Below are positions 7,225-14,987 of a DNA stretch of 64,000 nt, piece by piece. A program made the position numbers and the translations under genes. Each line of letters opens with the position of its first letter. Positions within the stretch are counted from its first letter, which is position 1. The notes beneath the pieces are model-generated. The model searched no databases, was not told the origin of the DNA, and saw nothing but the letters and a program-made list of their open reading frames with translations. This DNA comes from JASHPR01 sp963833885 (GTDB lineage: Bacteria; Actinomycetota; Actinomycetes; Streptosporangiales; Streptosporangiaceae): positions 62,001 to 126,000 of the forward strand of contig CAWHZU010000012.1 of assembly GCA_963833885.1 (NCBI GenBank), given 5' to 3'.

Positions 7225-7971
7225 TCAGCTCCGCTCCGCCGCTGGCACCGGGTTGCCGCGCAGCACGGCCACCAAGGCCAGCGCGAACACCGCGATTCCC
7301 GGGATGAGCACCAGCAGCGCCGCGTCCGAGCCCGGCCAGTGCGCGCCGGCGCCCTCGGCTCCCCAGAACGTGCCGAACGCGGTGAGCATGATCCCGACCA
7401 CGAACTTCATGGTGTTCTCCGGTACCCGCCGCAGCGGCGCCTTGATGGCCACGCCGACTGCAGCGACCAGCACGACCGCGCAGGCCGCCGCGACCGCCGC
7501 CAGCCCGACGTCGCGGGCGTTGGCGCCGAACGTGAGCACGATGAACACGACCTCGAGCCCTTCGAGCAGCACGCCCTTGAACGACAGCGTGAACCCGTAC
7601 CAGTCCGGCACCAGCCCGGCCGACCTGCGGGGCTTCGCCGAGGCGGTCGCCAGCTGCTCGGCGAAGATCTTGTCCTCGTCGTGCAGCGCCTTGTGACCGC
7701 TCGCCCGCAGAATCGCCTTGCGCAGCCACTGCAGGCCAAACACCAGCAGCAGCGCGCCGACGAACAGCCGCAGCCCGCGCAGCGGCACGTCGGACACTGC
7801 CGGGCCGAGCGCCGCGACGACGATCGCGAGCACGGCCAGCGCTCCGGCCATCCCGCTGGTCGCCGACCGCCAGTCCCTGGCGGTGCCGGCCGCCAGCACG
7901 ATCGTGGTGGCCTCGACCGCCTCCACCACGCAGGCGAGGAAAACCGCGATGAACAGCGCCCCGGTTCCCAT
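7225..7971 (-). CDS. COG4280-like membrane protein with Ftr1-like EXXE motifs
   Basis: This 248-residue polytopic protein has about seven transmembrane segments and a GGAGGTG ribosome site before its ATG. Two helices carry glutamate motifs, VVEAVEATTIVL near residue 15-26 and LLEGLEVVFIVL near 136-147. They resemble the REGLE iron-binding helices of Ftr1/EfeU permeases, though the Arg is absent. The overall layout fits the uncharacterised COG4280 group. A cation-transport role is inferred from these motifs and from the divergently transcribed Fbp-type ABC transporter. The two transcription units share a 154-bp gap with a strong palindrome. Confidence 0.75.
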   Translation of the reverse strand: MGTGALFIAVFLACVVEAVEATTIVLAAGTARDWRSATSGMAGALAVLAIVVAALGPAVSDVPLRGLRLFVGALLLVFGLQWLRKAILRASGHKALHDEDKIFAEQLATASAKPRRSAGLVPDWYGFTLSFKGVLLEGLEVVFIVLTFGANARDVGLAAVAAACAVVLVAAVGVAIKAPLRRVPENTMKFVVGIMLTAFGTFWGAEGAGAHWPGSDAALLVLIPGIAVFALALVAVLRGNPVPAAERS

Positions 7972-8008
7972 CCCACCTCCAGCTCTTCGTTCGTAACCCT
8001 TCGATTCT

Positions 8009-8041
8009 AACAGTCGTCATATTCACTATATGACAATCGTT
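8009..8041. promoter_or_regulatory. palindromic operator candidate between divergent transport genes
   Basis: GTCATAT (8016-8022) and ATATGAC (8028-8034) form a perfect inverted repeat around the 5-bp spacer TCACT. The symmetry extends outward to AAC (8009-8011) and GTT (8039-8041), giving 14-bp half-sites identical at 11 positions. The region is strikingly AT-rich for this genome. The right arm includes AATCGTT, similar to the core of FUR-family (Zur-like) sites, but this is not a consensus match. The position between a permease-like gene and an ABC transporter suggests shared control by a metal-responsive repressor. Confidence 0.6.
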
Positions 8042-8124
8042 ATTTCTAGCTTTTAGCGGACGTTTAACCTGGCGGACACCCACGGTACACGGGTCCTTCG
8101 CGCCCCTGCCCCAGGCTCGCAGCC

Positions 8125-9195
8125 ATGACTCGCACCATCACCCGCAACAGATTCCGCCGCACCGCCGGCGCGATCGCCGTCGGAGCGCTTGCCCTGGCTG
8201 CGGCCGCGGGCTGCTCATCGTCGTCGACCTCCACGGCCGCGTCGACGTCGGCGGCCAAGGTCACGCTCGTCGTCTACTCGGCCCAGGGCTACGACCAGGC
8301 CATGACGACGGCGTTCCACAAGGCCACGGGCATCCCGGTCAAGCTCGACGACAACTCGACCGGCCCGCTGCTCACCCAGATCGAGGCGTCAAAGAACAAC
8401 CCCAACTGGGGCCTGCTCTGGGTAGACGGTGCCACCGCGTTCGCCGGCCTCGACCAGCAGGGACTGCTGCAGAAGGGCTTCGAGCCCAAGGCCGACTGGA
8501 ACAGCCTCGGCCAGCAGTCCCTGCCCGCCGACAAGAGCTACACCCCGACCGGCGTCACGCTGATGGCCGCGCTCGTCTACAACAAGACCAAGGTGACCGA
8601 CCCGCCCGCGACCTGGCAGCAGCTGCTCGAGCCGCAGTGGAAGGGCGACGTCGGGATGAACGACCCGTCGCAGTCCGGGCCGACCTACCCGTTCATCGCC
8701 GGGATGATGAACTACCTGGGCGGCATGAACAACGGCGAGAGCTACTTCACCAAGCTCAAGTCCAACGGGCTGATCATCCACCCGACCAACGGGCCCACGC
8801 TGCAGGCGCTGACCAGCGGCCAGATCAAGCTGGCGCTCGTGCAGAGCTCGGCGGGCATCGGAGCGGTGCTCGGCGACAAGCAGCTGGCCGTCAAGTACCT
8901 CGACCCGGTGACGCTGCTGCCGAGCGCGATCGGCATCGACGCCAAGGCGCCCGCCGCCGAGCGGGCCGAGGCGGAGAAATTCATCGACTTCGTGCTCTCG
9001 CCGGCCGGCCAGAAGGTGATGCAGTCCGGTGACCCGACCGGCGATTCGCTGTACTACCCGGTGCTTCAGGGCGTCAGCCCGCTGTCCTCGCTGCCCTCGC
9101 TGGCGAGCGTGCAGACCCAGACGATCAACCCGTACACGTGGGGGCCGAAGGAAGCGACCATCAACACGTGGTTCGACAGCTCGATCGTCCGCTGA
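8125..9195 (+). CDS. ABC transporter substrate-binding lipoprotein, FbpA/AfuA-like
   Basis: This 356-residue protein has a signal peptide with a lipobox ending at Cys30 (ALAAAAGC). The mature part is a type 2 periplasmic-binding fold of the iron(III)/thiamine/phosphonate class. Typical segments are VTLVVYSAQGYDQAMTTAF near the start, WGLLWVDGATAFAGLDQQG, and the C-terminal EKFIDFVLSPAGQKVMQSGD. It would be anchored outside the membrane and deliver substrate to the fused permease encoded next. Ferric iron is the commonest substrate of close relatives, but the ligand residues cannot be assigned with certainty. Confidence 0.85.
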   Translation: MTRTITRNRFRRTAGAIAVGALALAAAAGCSSSSTSTAASTSAAKVTLVVYSAQGYDQAMTTAFHKATGIPVKLDDNSTGPLLTQIEASKNNPNWGLLWVDGATAFAGLDQQGLLQKGFEPKADWNSLGQQSLPADKSYTPTGVTLMAALVYNKTKVTDPPATWQQLLEPQWKGDVGMNDPSQSGPTYPFIAGMMNYLGGMNNGESYFTKLKSNGLIIHPTNGPTLQALTSGQIKLALVQSSAGIGAVLGDKQLAVKYLDPVTLLPSAIGIDAKAPAAERAEAEKFIDFVLSPAGQKVMQSGDPTGDSLYYPVLQGVSPLSSLPSLASVQTQTINPYTWGPKEATINTWFDSSIVR

Positions 9196-10946
9196 CGCCA
9201 GCGGCCCGCCCGGCCCGGCCAGCGGCGCTGGCCGGGCTGACGGCGTGGGCAGGCCGGCTGGCCAGGCCGCTGTTCTGGCTGCTGCTGGTCTTCACGATCC
9301 TGATCCCGTGCGCCGCATCGCTGGTCCTCACGATCTCGCCGCGGCTCTTCGACCAGGGCACGCAGTGGTTCACGCTCTCCTACCTGCGCGGCGCGTTCAC
9401 TGGGGCGACCGCCATCGCGATCACCAACTCGCTGTGGGTGAGCGCCGCGGCCGCGGTCCTCGGCGTCGCGGTCGGCCTCCCGGTCGCCTGGCTGGCCGGC
9501 CGCACCACGCTGCCCGGGCGCCGGTTCGTGGCCGGCGGGATGTGGCTGGTGCTGCTGCTGCCGTCGTGGCTGCCCGCGCTGGGGTGGCAGCGGCTGGTGC
9601 AGCCGGACGGCGTCATGTACCGGCTCGGCCTCGACCTGCCCGGCGTCACGCACGCGATCATGGGGCCGTTCGGCGTGGTCCTGCTGCTCGGCCTGCGCTC
9701 GGTGCCGTTCTCGTTCCTCGCCGTCACCGCCGGCCTGGCCGGACTAGGACAGGAGTTCGAGGACGCGGCTCGGGTGCACGGCGCCAGCCGGATCGGTGCG
9801 CTGCGGCTGATCCTGCCGATGCTCGCCCCCGCGATCTGGTCCGCGCTGGCGATCGGGTTCGCGGAGTCGATCAGCGACTTCGGGGTGGCGGCCACGCTCG
9901 CGTACAACTCCAACTTCTCCCTCGCCACGTACCAGCTGTACCAGGCCATCGACAACTTCCCGCCGAGTTTCCCGGCCGCCTCGGCCATGGGCTGCCTGCT
10001 GGTCGCCGCCGTGGCCATCCCGCTCGCGCTGCAGGCCAGGGCGCTGCGCGGGCGTTCCTACCAGATGCTGTCCGGGCGGACCAGGCAGGCCGTGCGGCGC
10101 CAGCTGTCGCGGCCGGGCGCGGCGTGCGCGGCCGCCGGGGTGACCCTGTTCTACGTTGTGGCGCTCGGCGTGCCCGGCTTCGGCGCGGTAAGCGCATCGC
10201 TGCTCGCCGACTACGGCGGATCGTTCTCGCTGACCCTGGTCAACTACCGCGCCGTGCTGCACGCGTCGGGCCAGCTCGGCCCGCTGGAACGGTCGCTGGT
10301 GTACGCCGTCATCGGCGCGTCGGTGACCGTGGCCGGCGGGTTCATCGCCGCCTGGCTGCTCGCCCAGCGGCGGGGCACGTCGCGCCGGGAGCTACGGGTG
10401 CTCGACTTCCTGCTGCTGTCCGCGATCGCGCTGCCCAGCGTGGTGTTCGCGGCCGGCTACATCTTCTTCTACAACCTGCCGGTGCTGTCCCGGCTGGGCG
10501 TCGACCTCTACCAGACGACGACGCTGCTGGTGATCGCGTACATCGCGTCGAGCCTGCCGACCAGCTCCCGGGTGCTGATGGGCGCGGTCTCGCAGCTGCA
10601 GCCGTCGCTGAAGGACGCGGCGCGGACGCACGGCAGCGGCGAGCTGACCGCGTGGGCCAGGGGCGTGCTGCCGGTGGTCTCCCGGCCGCTGGTGATGGCC
10701 TGGCTGCTCACGTTCTGCGGCGTGTTCCTCGAGCTCCCGATCTCCCAGCTGCTCTACGCGCCGGGCTCGCCTCCGGCCTCGGTCGCGATCCAGGACAACC
10801 TCGGCAACTACCACTTCGGCGTCGGCATGGCCCAGTCGGTGCTGGCGGTGGCCGTCGCCATGCTCGCCGTCGCGGCGGTACTCGGCGGTTACCGGCTGCT
10901 GGCGCCGGCAGGCTGGCGCAGGATCGGAGGCGTACGGAGTGGCTGA
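9138..10946 (+). CDS. ABC transporter permease, FbpB-type two-domain fusion
   Basis: About 600 residues contain two repeated six-helix permease halves. Each has an EAA loop: EFEDAARVHGASRIGALRLILP in the first half and SLKDAARTHGSGELTAWARG in the second. This fused arrangement is typical of iron(III) FbpB permeases. The reading frame overlaps the end of the binding-protein gene. GTG codons at 9138 and 9168 are the only plausible starts; 9168 would give the shorter, 28-nt overlap. The 3' end overlaps the ATPase gene start by 8 nt. The three genes form one operon. Confidence 0.88.
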   Translation: MGAEGSDHQHVVRQLDRPLTPAARPARPAALAGLTAWAGRLARPLFWLLLVFTILIPCAASLVLTISPRLFDQGTQWFTLSYLRGAFTGATAIAITNSLWVSAAAAVLGVAVGLPVAWLAGRTTLPGRRFVAGGMWLVLLLPSWLPALGWQRLVQPDGVMYRLGLDLPGVTHAIMGPFGVVLLLGLRSVPFSFLAVTAGLAGLGQEFEDAARVHGASRIGALRLILPMLAPAIWSALAIGFAESISDFGVAATLAYNSNFSLATYQLYQAIDNFPPSFPAASAMGCLLVAAVAIPLALQARALRGRSYQMLSGRTRQAVRRQLSRPGAACAAAGVTLFYVVALGVPGFGAVSASLLADYGGSFSLTLVNYRAVLHASGQLGPLERSLVYAVIGASVTVAGGFIAAWLLAQRRGTSRRELRVLDFLLLSAIALPSVVFAAGYIFFYNLPVLSRLGVDLYQTTTLLVIAYIASSLPTSSRVLMGAVSQLQPSLKDAARTHGSGELTAWARGVLPVVSRPLVMAWLLTFCGVFLELPISQLLYAPGSPPASVAIQDNLGNYHFGVGMAQSVLAVAVAMLAVAAVLGGYRLLAPAGWRRIGGVRSG

Positions 10947-12024
10947 GCGGATCACGATCGACGGGCTGACCAAGGTCTACCCGGGCGGCACCGAGGCGCT
11001 GAGCGACGTCCGTCTCGACGTCGGGCCCGGCACGTTCCTGGTGCTGCTCGGGCCGTCCGGATCCGGGAAGACGACGCTGCTGCGCTGCCTGGCGGGCATC
11101 GAGCGGATCACATCCGGCCGGATCACGATCGGCGAGGCAACCGTCGCCGACGGCTCGGTGCACGTCCCGCCGGACCGGCGTGACCTGTCCATGGTCTTCC
11201 AGGACTTCGCACTGTGGCCGCACCTGACGGTCACGGACAACGTGGCGTTCGCGCTGCGCCGCCGCGGCCACGGCCGCGCCGAGTGCCGGGCGCGCGCCCG
11301 GCTGATGCTCGACCGGGTCGGCCTCGGCTCCCTGGCCGACCGGTACCCCAACCAGCTGTCCGGCGGCGAGCAGCAGCGGGTCGCGCTCGCCCGGGCCCTG
11401 GTCGCCGACACCGGCCTCATCCTGTGCGATGAGCCGCTGTCGAACCTCGACGCCGACCTGCGGGAGCGGATGCGGGTGGAGATTTCCTCCCTGGTCCGCG
11501 GCGCCGCGGCCACGACCGTCTACATCACCCACGACCAGGCCGAGGCATTCGCCCTGGCCGACCAGGTCGGCGTGCTGCACCAGGGCAGGCTGGTGCAGGC
11601 CGGAACGCCGGAGGAGATCTACACGAACCCGGCGACCCCGTTCGTGGCCAGGTTCACCGGGCTGTCCGGCGAGCTGCCGGTGCGCATACGCGCGGTCGAG
11701 TCCGGGCTGGTGGAGATTGAGCCGCCCGGCGCCAACGGCGCCCGCCCGCTGCGGGTCCGCGCGCCCGCCGGCCCCGGTGCCGGGCCTTCGGCGCTGCTCA
11801 TGATCCGCCCCACCGGCGTGCGGCTGGTGAGCGGGCTGGCCGAGGAGCATCACCTGACCGGGGTGGTGGCGGACGTCGCGTTCCGTGGCCGTGGCTACGA
11901 GCACGCCGTCGACCTTCCCGGGTCGGGCCGGCTGACGGGGGTGTTCGCGCAGACGCGCGCGGCACGGGGGGAATCGGTCGGGCTCAGGCTCGAGCCGGGC
12001 GGCTGCCACGTCTTCACGGGCTAG
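10939..12024 (+). CDS. ABC transporter ATP-binding protein, FbpC-like
   Basis: This 361-residue ATPase has Walker A GPSGSGKTT (~36-44), Q-loop VFQDFALWPHL, signature LSGGEQQRVALARAL, Walker B LILCDEPLSNLD and H-loop YITHD. The C-terminal ~130 residues form a TOBE-type regulatory domain, as in FbpC, PotA and MalK proteins. The GTG start overlaps the permease stop by 8 nt. It would power import through the preceding permease. Confidence 0.9.
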   Translation: MAERITIDGLTKVYPGGTEALSDVRLDVGPGTFLVLLGPSGSGKTTLLRCLAGIERITSGRITIGEATVADGSVHVPPDRRDLSMVFQDFALWPHLTVTDNVAFALRRRGHGRAECRARARLMLDRVGLGSLADRYPNQLSGGEQQRVALARALVADTGLILCDEPLSNLDADLRERMRVEISSLVRGAAATTVYITHDQAEAFALADQVGVLHQGRLVQAGTPEEIYTNPATPFVARFTGLSGELPVRIRAVESGLVEIEPPGANGARPLRVRAPAGPGAGPSALLMIRPTGVRLVSGLAEEHHLTGVVADVAFRGRGYEHAVDLPGSGRLTGVFAQTRAARGESVGLRLEPGGCHVFTG

Positions 12025-12061
12025 GCTCAGCAGCCGGTAATCGGCCAGGCCGGGCAGGCAC

Positions 12062-12077
12062 TAGGCTCGTGTCCGTG
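12062..12077 (+). promoter_or_regulatory. candidate leaderless promoter of pepA
   Basis: TAGGCT at 12062-12067 fits a -10 box. Two GTG codons follow in the same frame, at 12069 and 12075. Transcription normally starts about 7 nt after the -10 box, which would put the mRNA 5' end at the GTG at 12075. This argues for translation from 12075 rather than 12069. Confidence 0.45.
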
Positions 12078-13565
12078 ACAACGACGTTGCGTACCAGCCA
12101 GGAATCACCCCGCGACGCCAAGGCCGACGCGATCATCGTCGGCGTGGCCCAGGGACCCGACGGGCCGGTGCCGGCGCCGGGTGCCGAGGAGGTGGACGCC
12201 GCCCTCGGCGGCAACCTCGCCGAGACCCTGGCCGCGCTGGGCGCCACCGGCAAGGCAGAGGAAGTGACCAAGATCGCGTCGGCCGGGAAGCTGACCGCGC
12301 CGCTGATCGCCGCGGTCGGCGTCGGCTCGCCCGCCGACGGCTCGGCGTCGTTCGACAGCGAGGCCCTGCGCCGCGCGGCCGGCGCCGCGGTCCGCGCACT
12401 CACCAACGGCAAGCCAGTGCGGGTCGCGCTCGCACTGCCCGCACGCGACGGCGCGGAGGCCGAGGCGGTGGCGCTCGGCGCGCTGCTCGGCGGCTACACG
12501 TTCGGCCGGTACACCGGCAAGAAGCAGGACACCGACGTGATCCTGCTCGGCGGCGACACCGAGGGCGCCGCAGCCCGCGCGCGGGTGCTGGCCGACGCCA
12601 TGACGCTGGTGCGCGATCTGGTCAACACCGGCCCGTCCGATCTCTACCCGGCCACGTTCGCCGCGGAGGCCGAACGGGTGGCCGCCGCGGCCGGGCTGGA
12701 CGTCAAGGTCCTGGACGAGAAGGCGCTCGCCGACGGCGGCTACGGCGGCCTCACCGGGGTCGGCCAGGGCTCGGTGCACCCGCCGCGGCTGGCCCGCGTG
12801 GCGTACACGAACCCGGACGCGACCAAGACCGTGGTGCTGGTCGGCAAGGGCATCACGTTCGACTCCGGCGGGCTGTCGCTCAAGCCGCCGAAGTCGATGG
12901 AGGCGATGAAGTCCGACATGGGCGGCGCCGCCGCCGTGCTCGCCGCGGTGTCGGTGATCGCCCAGCTCGGCCCGGCGGTCAACGTCGTCGGCTACCTGTG
13001 CATGGCCGAGAACATGCCGAGCGGCACGGCCCAGCGTCCGTCCGACATCATCACCATGTACGGCGGCCGCACCGTCGAAGTGCTGAACACCGACGCCGAG
13101 GGACGCCTGGTGATGGCCGACGCGCTGGCCAGATCCGCCGCCGACTCCCCCGACCTGCTGATCGACGTGGCCACCCTGACCGGCGCGCAGCTGGTCGCGC
13201 TCGGCCCGAGGATCATGGGCGTGATGGCCAACGACGACACTGTGCTGCACGGCGTCGTGGACGCCGCGAGGCGGGCTGGCGAGGCGGCGTGGCCGATGCC
13301 GCTGCCCGAGGAGCTGCGCAAGGGGCTCGACTCCCCGGTGGCCGACATAGCGAACGTCACGCAGGAGCGGAATGGCGGGATGCTGGTCGCCGGTTTGTTC
13401 CTGCGGGAATTCGTGCCCGACGGTGTGCGTTGGGCGCACCTGGACATCGCCGGGCCCGCGTACCACGAGGGCGAGCCCTATGGGTATACCCCGAAGGGCG
13501 GAACGGGCGCAGCCGTCCGCTGCCTCGTCCAGGTCGCGCTGGACGTCGCGGACGGGCGCCTGTAG
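12069..13565 (+). CDS. pepA: leucyl aminopeptidase (M17)
   Basis: This 498-residue cytosolic aminopeptidase releases N-terminal residues from peptides using two metal ions. The C-terminal catalytic domain has the conserved metal and active-site segments VGKGITFDSGGLSLKP (~258-273), Lys/Asp in MKSDMGGAAA, and the family signature NTDAEGRLVMADAL (~340-353). The N-terminal macro-like domain covers residues ~30-150. Length is normal for the family. An upstream -10 hexamer suggests a leaderless transcript starting at the second GTG (12075). lpdA and sucB follow in the same direction. Confidence 0.95.
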   Translation: MSVTTTLRTSQESPRDAKADAIIVGVAQGPDGPVPAPGAEEVDAALGGNLAETLAALGATGKAEEVTKIASAGKLTAPLIAAVGVGSPADGSASFDSEALRRAAGAAVRALTNGKPVRVALALPARDGAEAEAVALGALLGGYTFGRYTGKKQDTDVILLGGDTEGAAARARVLADAMTLVRDLVNTGPSDLYPATFAAEAERVAAAAGLDVKVLDEKALADGGYGGLTGVGQGSVHPPRLARVAYTNPDATKTVVLVGKGITFDSGGLSLKPPKSMEAMKSDMGGAAAVLAAVSVIAQLGPAVNVVGYLCMAENMPSGTAQRPSDIITMYGGRTVEVLNTDAEGRLVMADALARSAADSPDLLIDVATLTGAQLVALGPRIMGVMANDDTVLHGVVDAARRAGEAAWPMPLPEELRKGLDSPVADIANVTQERNGGMLVAGLFLREFVPDGVRWAHLDIAGPAYHEGEPYGYTPKGGTGAAVRCLVQVALDVADGRL

Positions 13566-13592
13566 GCAGCAAGACTCGGAAGGGAACTCATC

Positions 13593-14972
13593 GTGGCGGA
13601 CCAGGACGGCTACGACATTGTGATCCTCGGCGGCGGCAGCGGCGGCTATGCCTGCGCGCTGCGCGCGGCCGAACTCGGCAAGCGCGTGGCGCTGATCGAG
13701 AAAGGCAAGGTCGGCGGCACCTGCCTGCACCGGGGATGCATCCCGACCAAGGCATTGCTGCACGCGGCCGAGCTCGCCGACCACGCCAGGGACAGCGCAT
13801 CGTTCGGCGTCAAGACCACGCTCGAGGGCGTCGACATGGCCGGGGTCAACGCCTACAAGGAGAAGGTCGTCACCCGGCTGTGGCGAGGCCTGGTCGGGCT
13901 GATCGGCAGCAGGCACATCGACGTCATCGACGGCGAGGGGCGGCTGGTCTCCCCCACCCAGGTTCAGGTCGGCGACACCCTGATCGAGGGCACCCACGTG
14001 GTCCTGGCCACCGGCTCGGAGTCACGGAGCCTGCCCGGGATCGACATCGACGGGCAGCGGGTGATCACCAGCGATCAGGCTCTCGAGCTGGACCGCGTGC
14101 CAGCGTCCGCGGTCATCCTCGGCGGCGGCGTGATCGGAGTCGAGTTCGCGAGCATCTGGCGCTCGTTCGGCGCCGAGGTGACAATCGTCGAGATGCTGCC
14201 GCACCTGCTGCCGCTCGAGGACGAGTCCAGCTCCAAGCTGCTCGAGCGCGCGTTCCGGCGGCGCGGCATCGGCTACAAGCTCGGCGCCAGGTTCGAGAGC
14301 GTTAAGGGCACCGATGCCGGCGTCACGGTCACGCTCGAGGGCGGCACCACGCTCGACGCCGAACTGCTGCTGGTCGCCGTCGGCCGAGGGCCGGTCTCGG
14401 CTGGCCTCGGGTACGAGGACGCCGGCGTGGCTACCGATCGCGGCTACGTCACCGTGGACGAATACTGCCGGACGAGCGTCCCGACGATCTCCGCGGTCGG
14501 CGACCTCATTCCCGGCCCGCAGCTGGCGCACGTCGGCTTCGCCGAGGGAATCATGGTCGCCGAGCGGCTCGCCGAGCTGCCGGTCACGCCCATCGACTAC
14601 GACGGCGTGCCCCGGGTGACCTACAGCGACCCCGAGGTCGCGTCGGTGGGCATCACCTCCGCGGTCGCGGCCGAGCGCGGCATCAAGACCACCGAGGTCA
14701 CCTACGACCTGGCCGGCAACGGCAAGAGCCAGATCCTGCAGACCGGCGGCGCGGCCAAGGTCATCGCCACCGAGGGTGGCGGCCCGGTGCTGGGCATTCA
14801 CCTGGTCGGCGCGCGGGTAGGCGAGCTGATCGCCGAAGGCCAGCTGATCTACAACTGGGAAGCGGTCCCGGCCGAGGTCGCGCAGCTCATTCATCCGCAC
14901 CCCACCCAGTCCGAGATGATCGGTGAGGCGCACCTGGCGCTCGCCGGCAAGCCCCTCCACTTCCACTCGTAA
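13593..14972 (+). CDS. lpdA: dihydrolipoyl dehydrogenase (E3)
   Basis: This 459-residue flavoenzyme reoxidises dihydrolipoyl groups on the E2 subunit with NAD+. It has the N-terminal FAD motif ILGGGSGGYACALRAAELGK, the redox disulfide GGTCLHRGCIPTK, the NAD motif ILGGGVIGVEFASIW and the C-terminal interface motif HPHPTQSEMIGEAHLAL with catalytic His-Glu. A ribosome site (GGAAGGGA) precedes its GTG start. sucB follows 15 nt later, so E3 and E2 are co-expressed. Confidence 0.95.
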   Translation: MADQDGYDIVILGGGSGGYACALRAAELGKRVALIEKGKVGGTCLHRGCIPTKALLHAAELADHARDSASFGVKTTLEGVDMAGVNAYKEKVVTRLWRGLVGLIGSRHIDVIDGEGRLVSPTQVQVGDTLIEGTHVVLATGSESRSLPGIDIDGQRVITSDQALELDRVPASAVILGGGVIGVEFASIWRSFGAEVTIVEMLPHLLPLEDESSSKLLERAFRRRGIGYKLGARFESVKGTDAGVTVTLEGGTTLDAELLLVAVGRGPVSAGLGYEDAGVATDRGYVTVDEYCRTSVPTISAVGDLIPGPQLAHVGFAEGIMVAERLAELPVTPIDYDGVPRVTYSDPEVASVGITSAVAAERGIKTTEVTYDLAGNGKSQILQTGGAAKVIATEGGGPVLGIHLVGARVGELIAEGQLIYNWEAVPAEVAQLIHPHPTQSEMIGEAHLALAGKPLHFHS

Positions 14973-14987
14973 GGAGCCCCGGAAGCC

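Noticed and set aside
7972..8124. IdeR/DtxR iron box in the divergent gap
   Set aside because: The palindrome does not match the TTAGGTTAG-type consensus; it is reported as an unassigned dyad instead.
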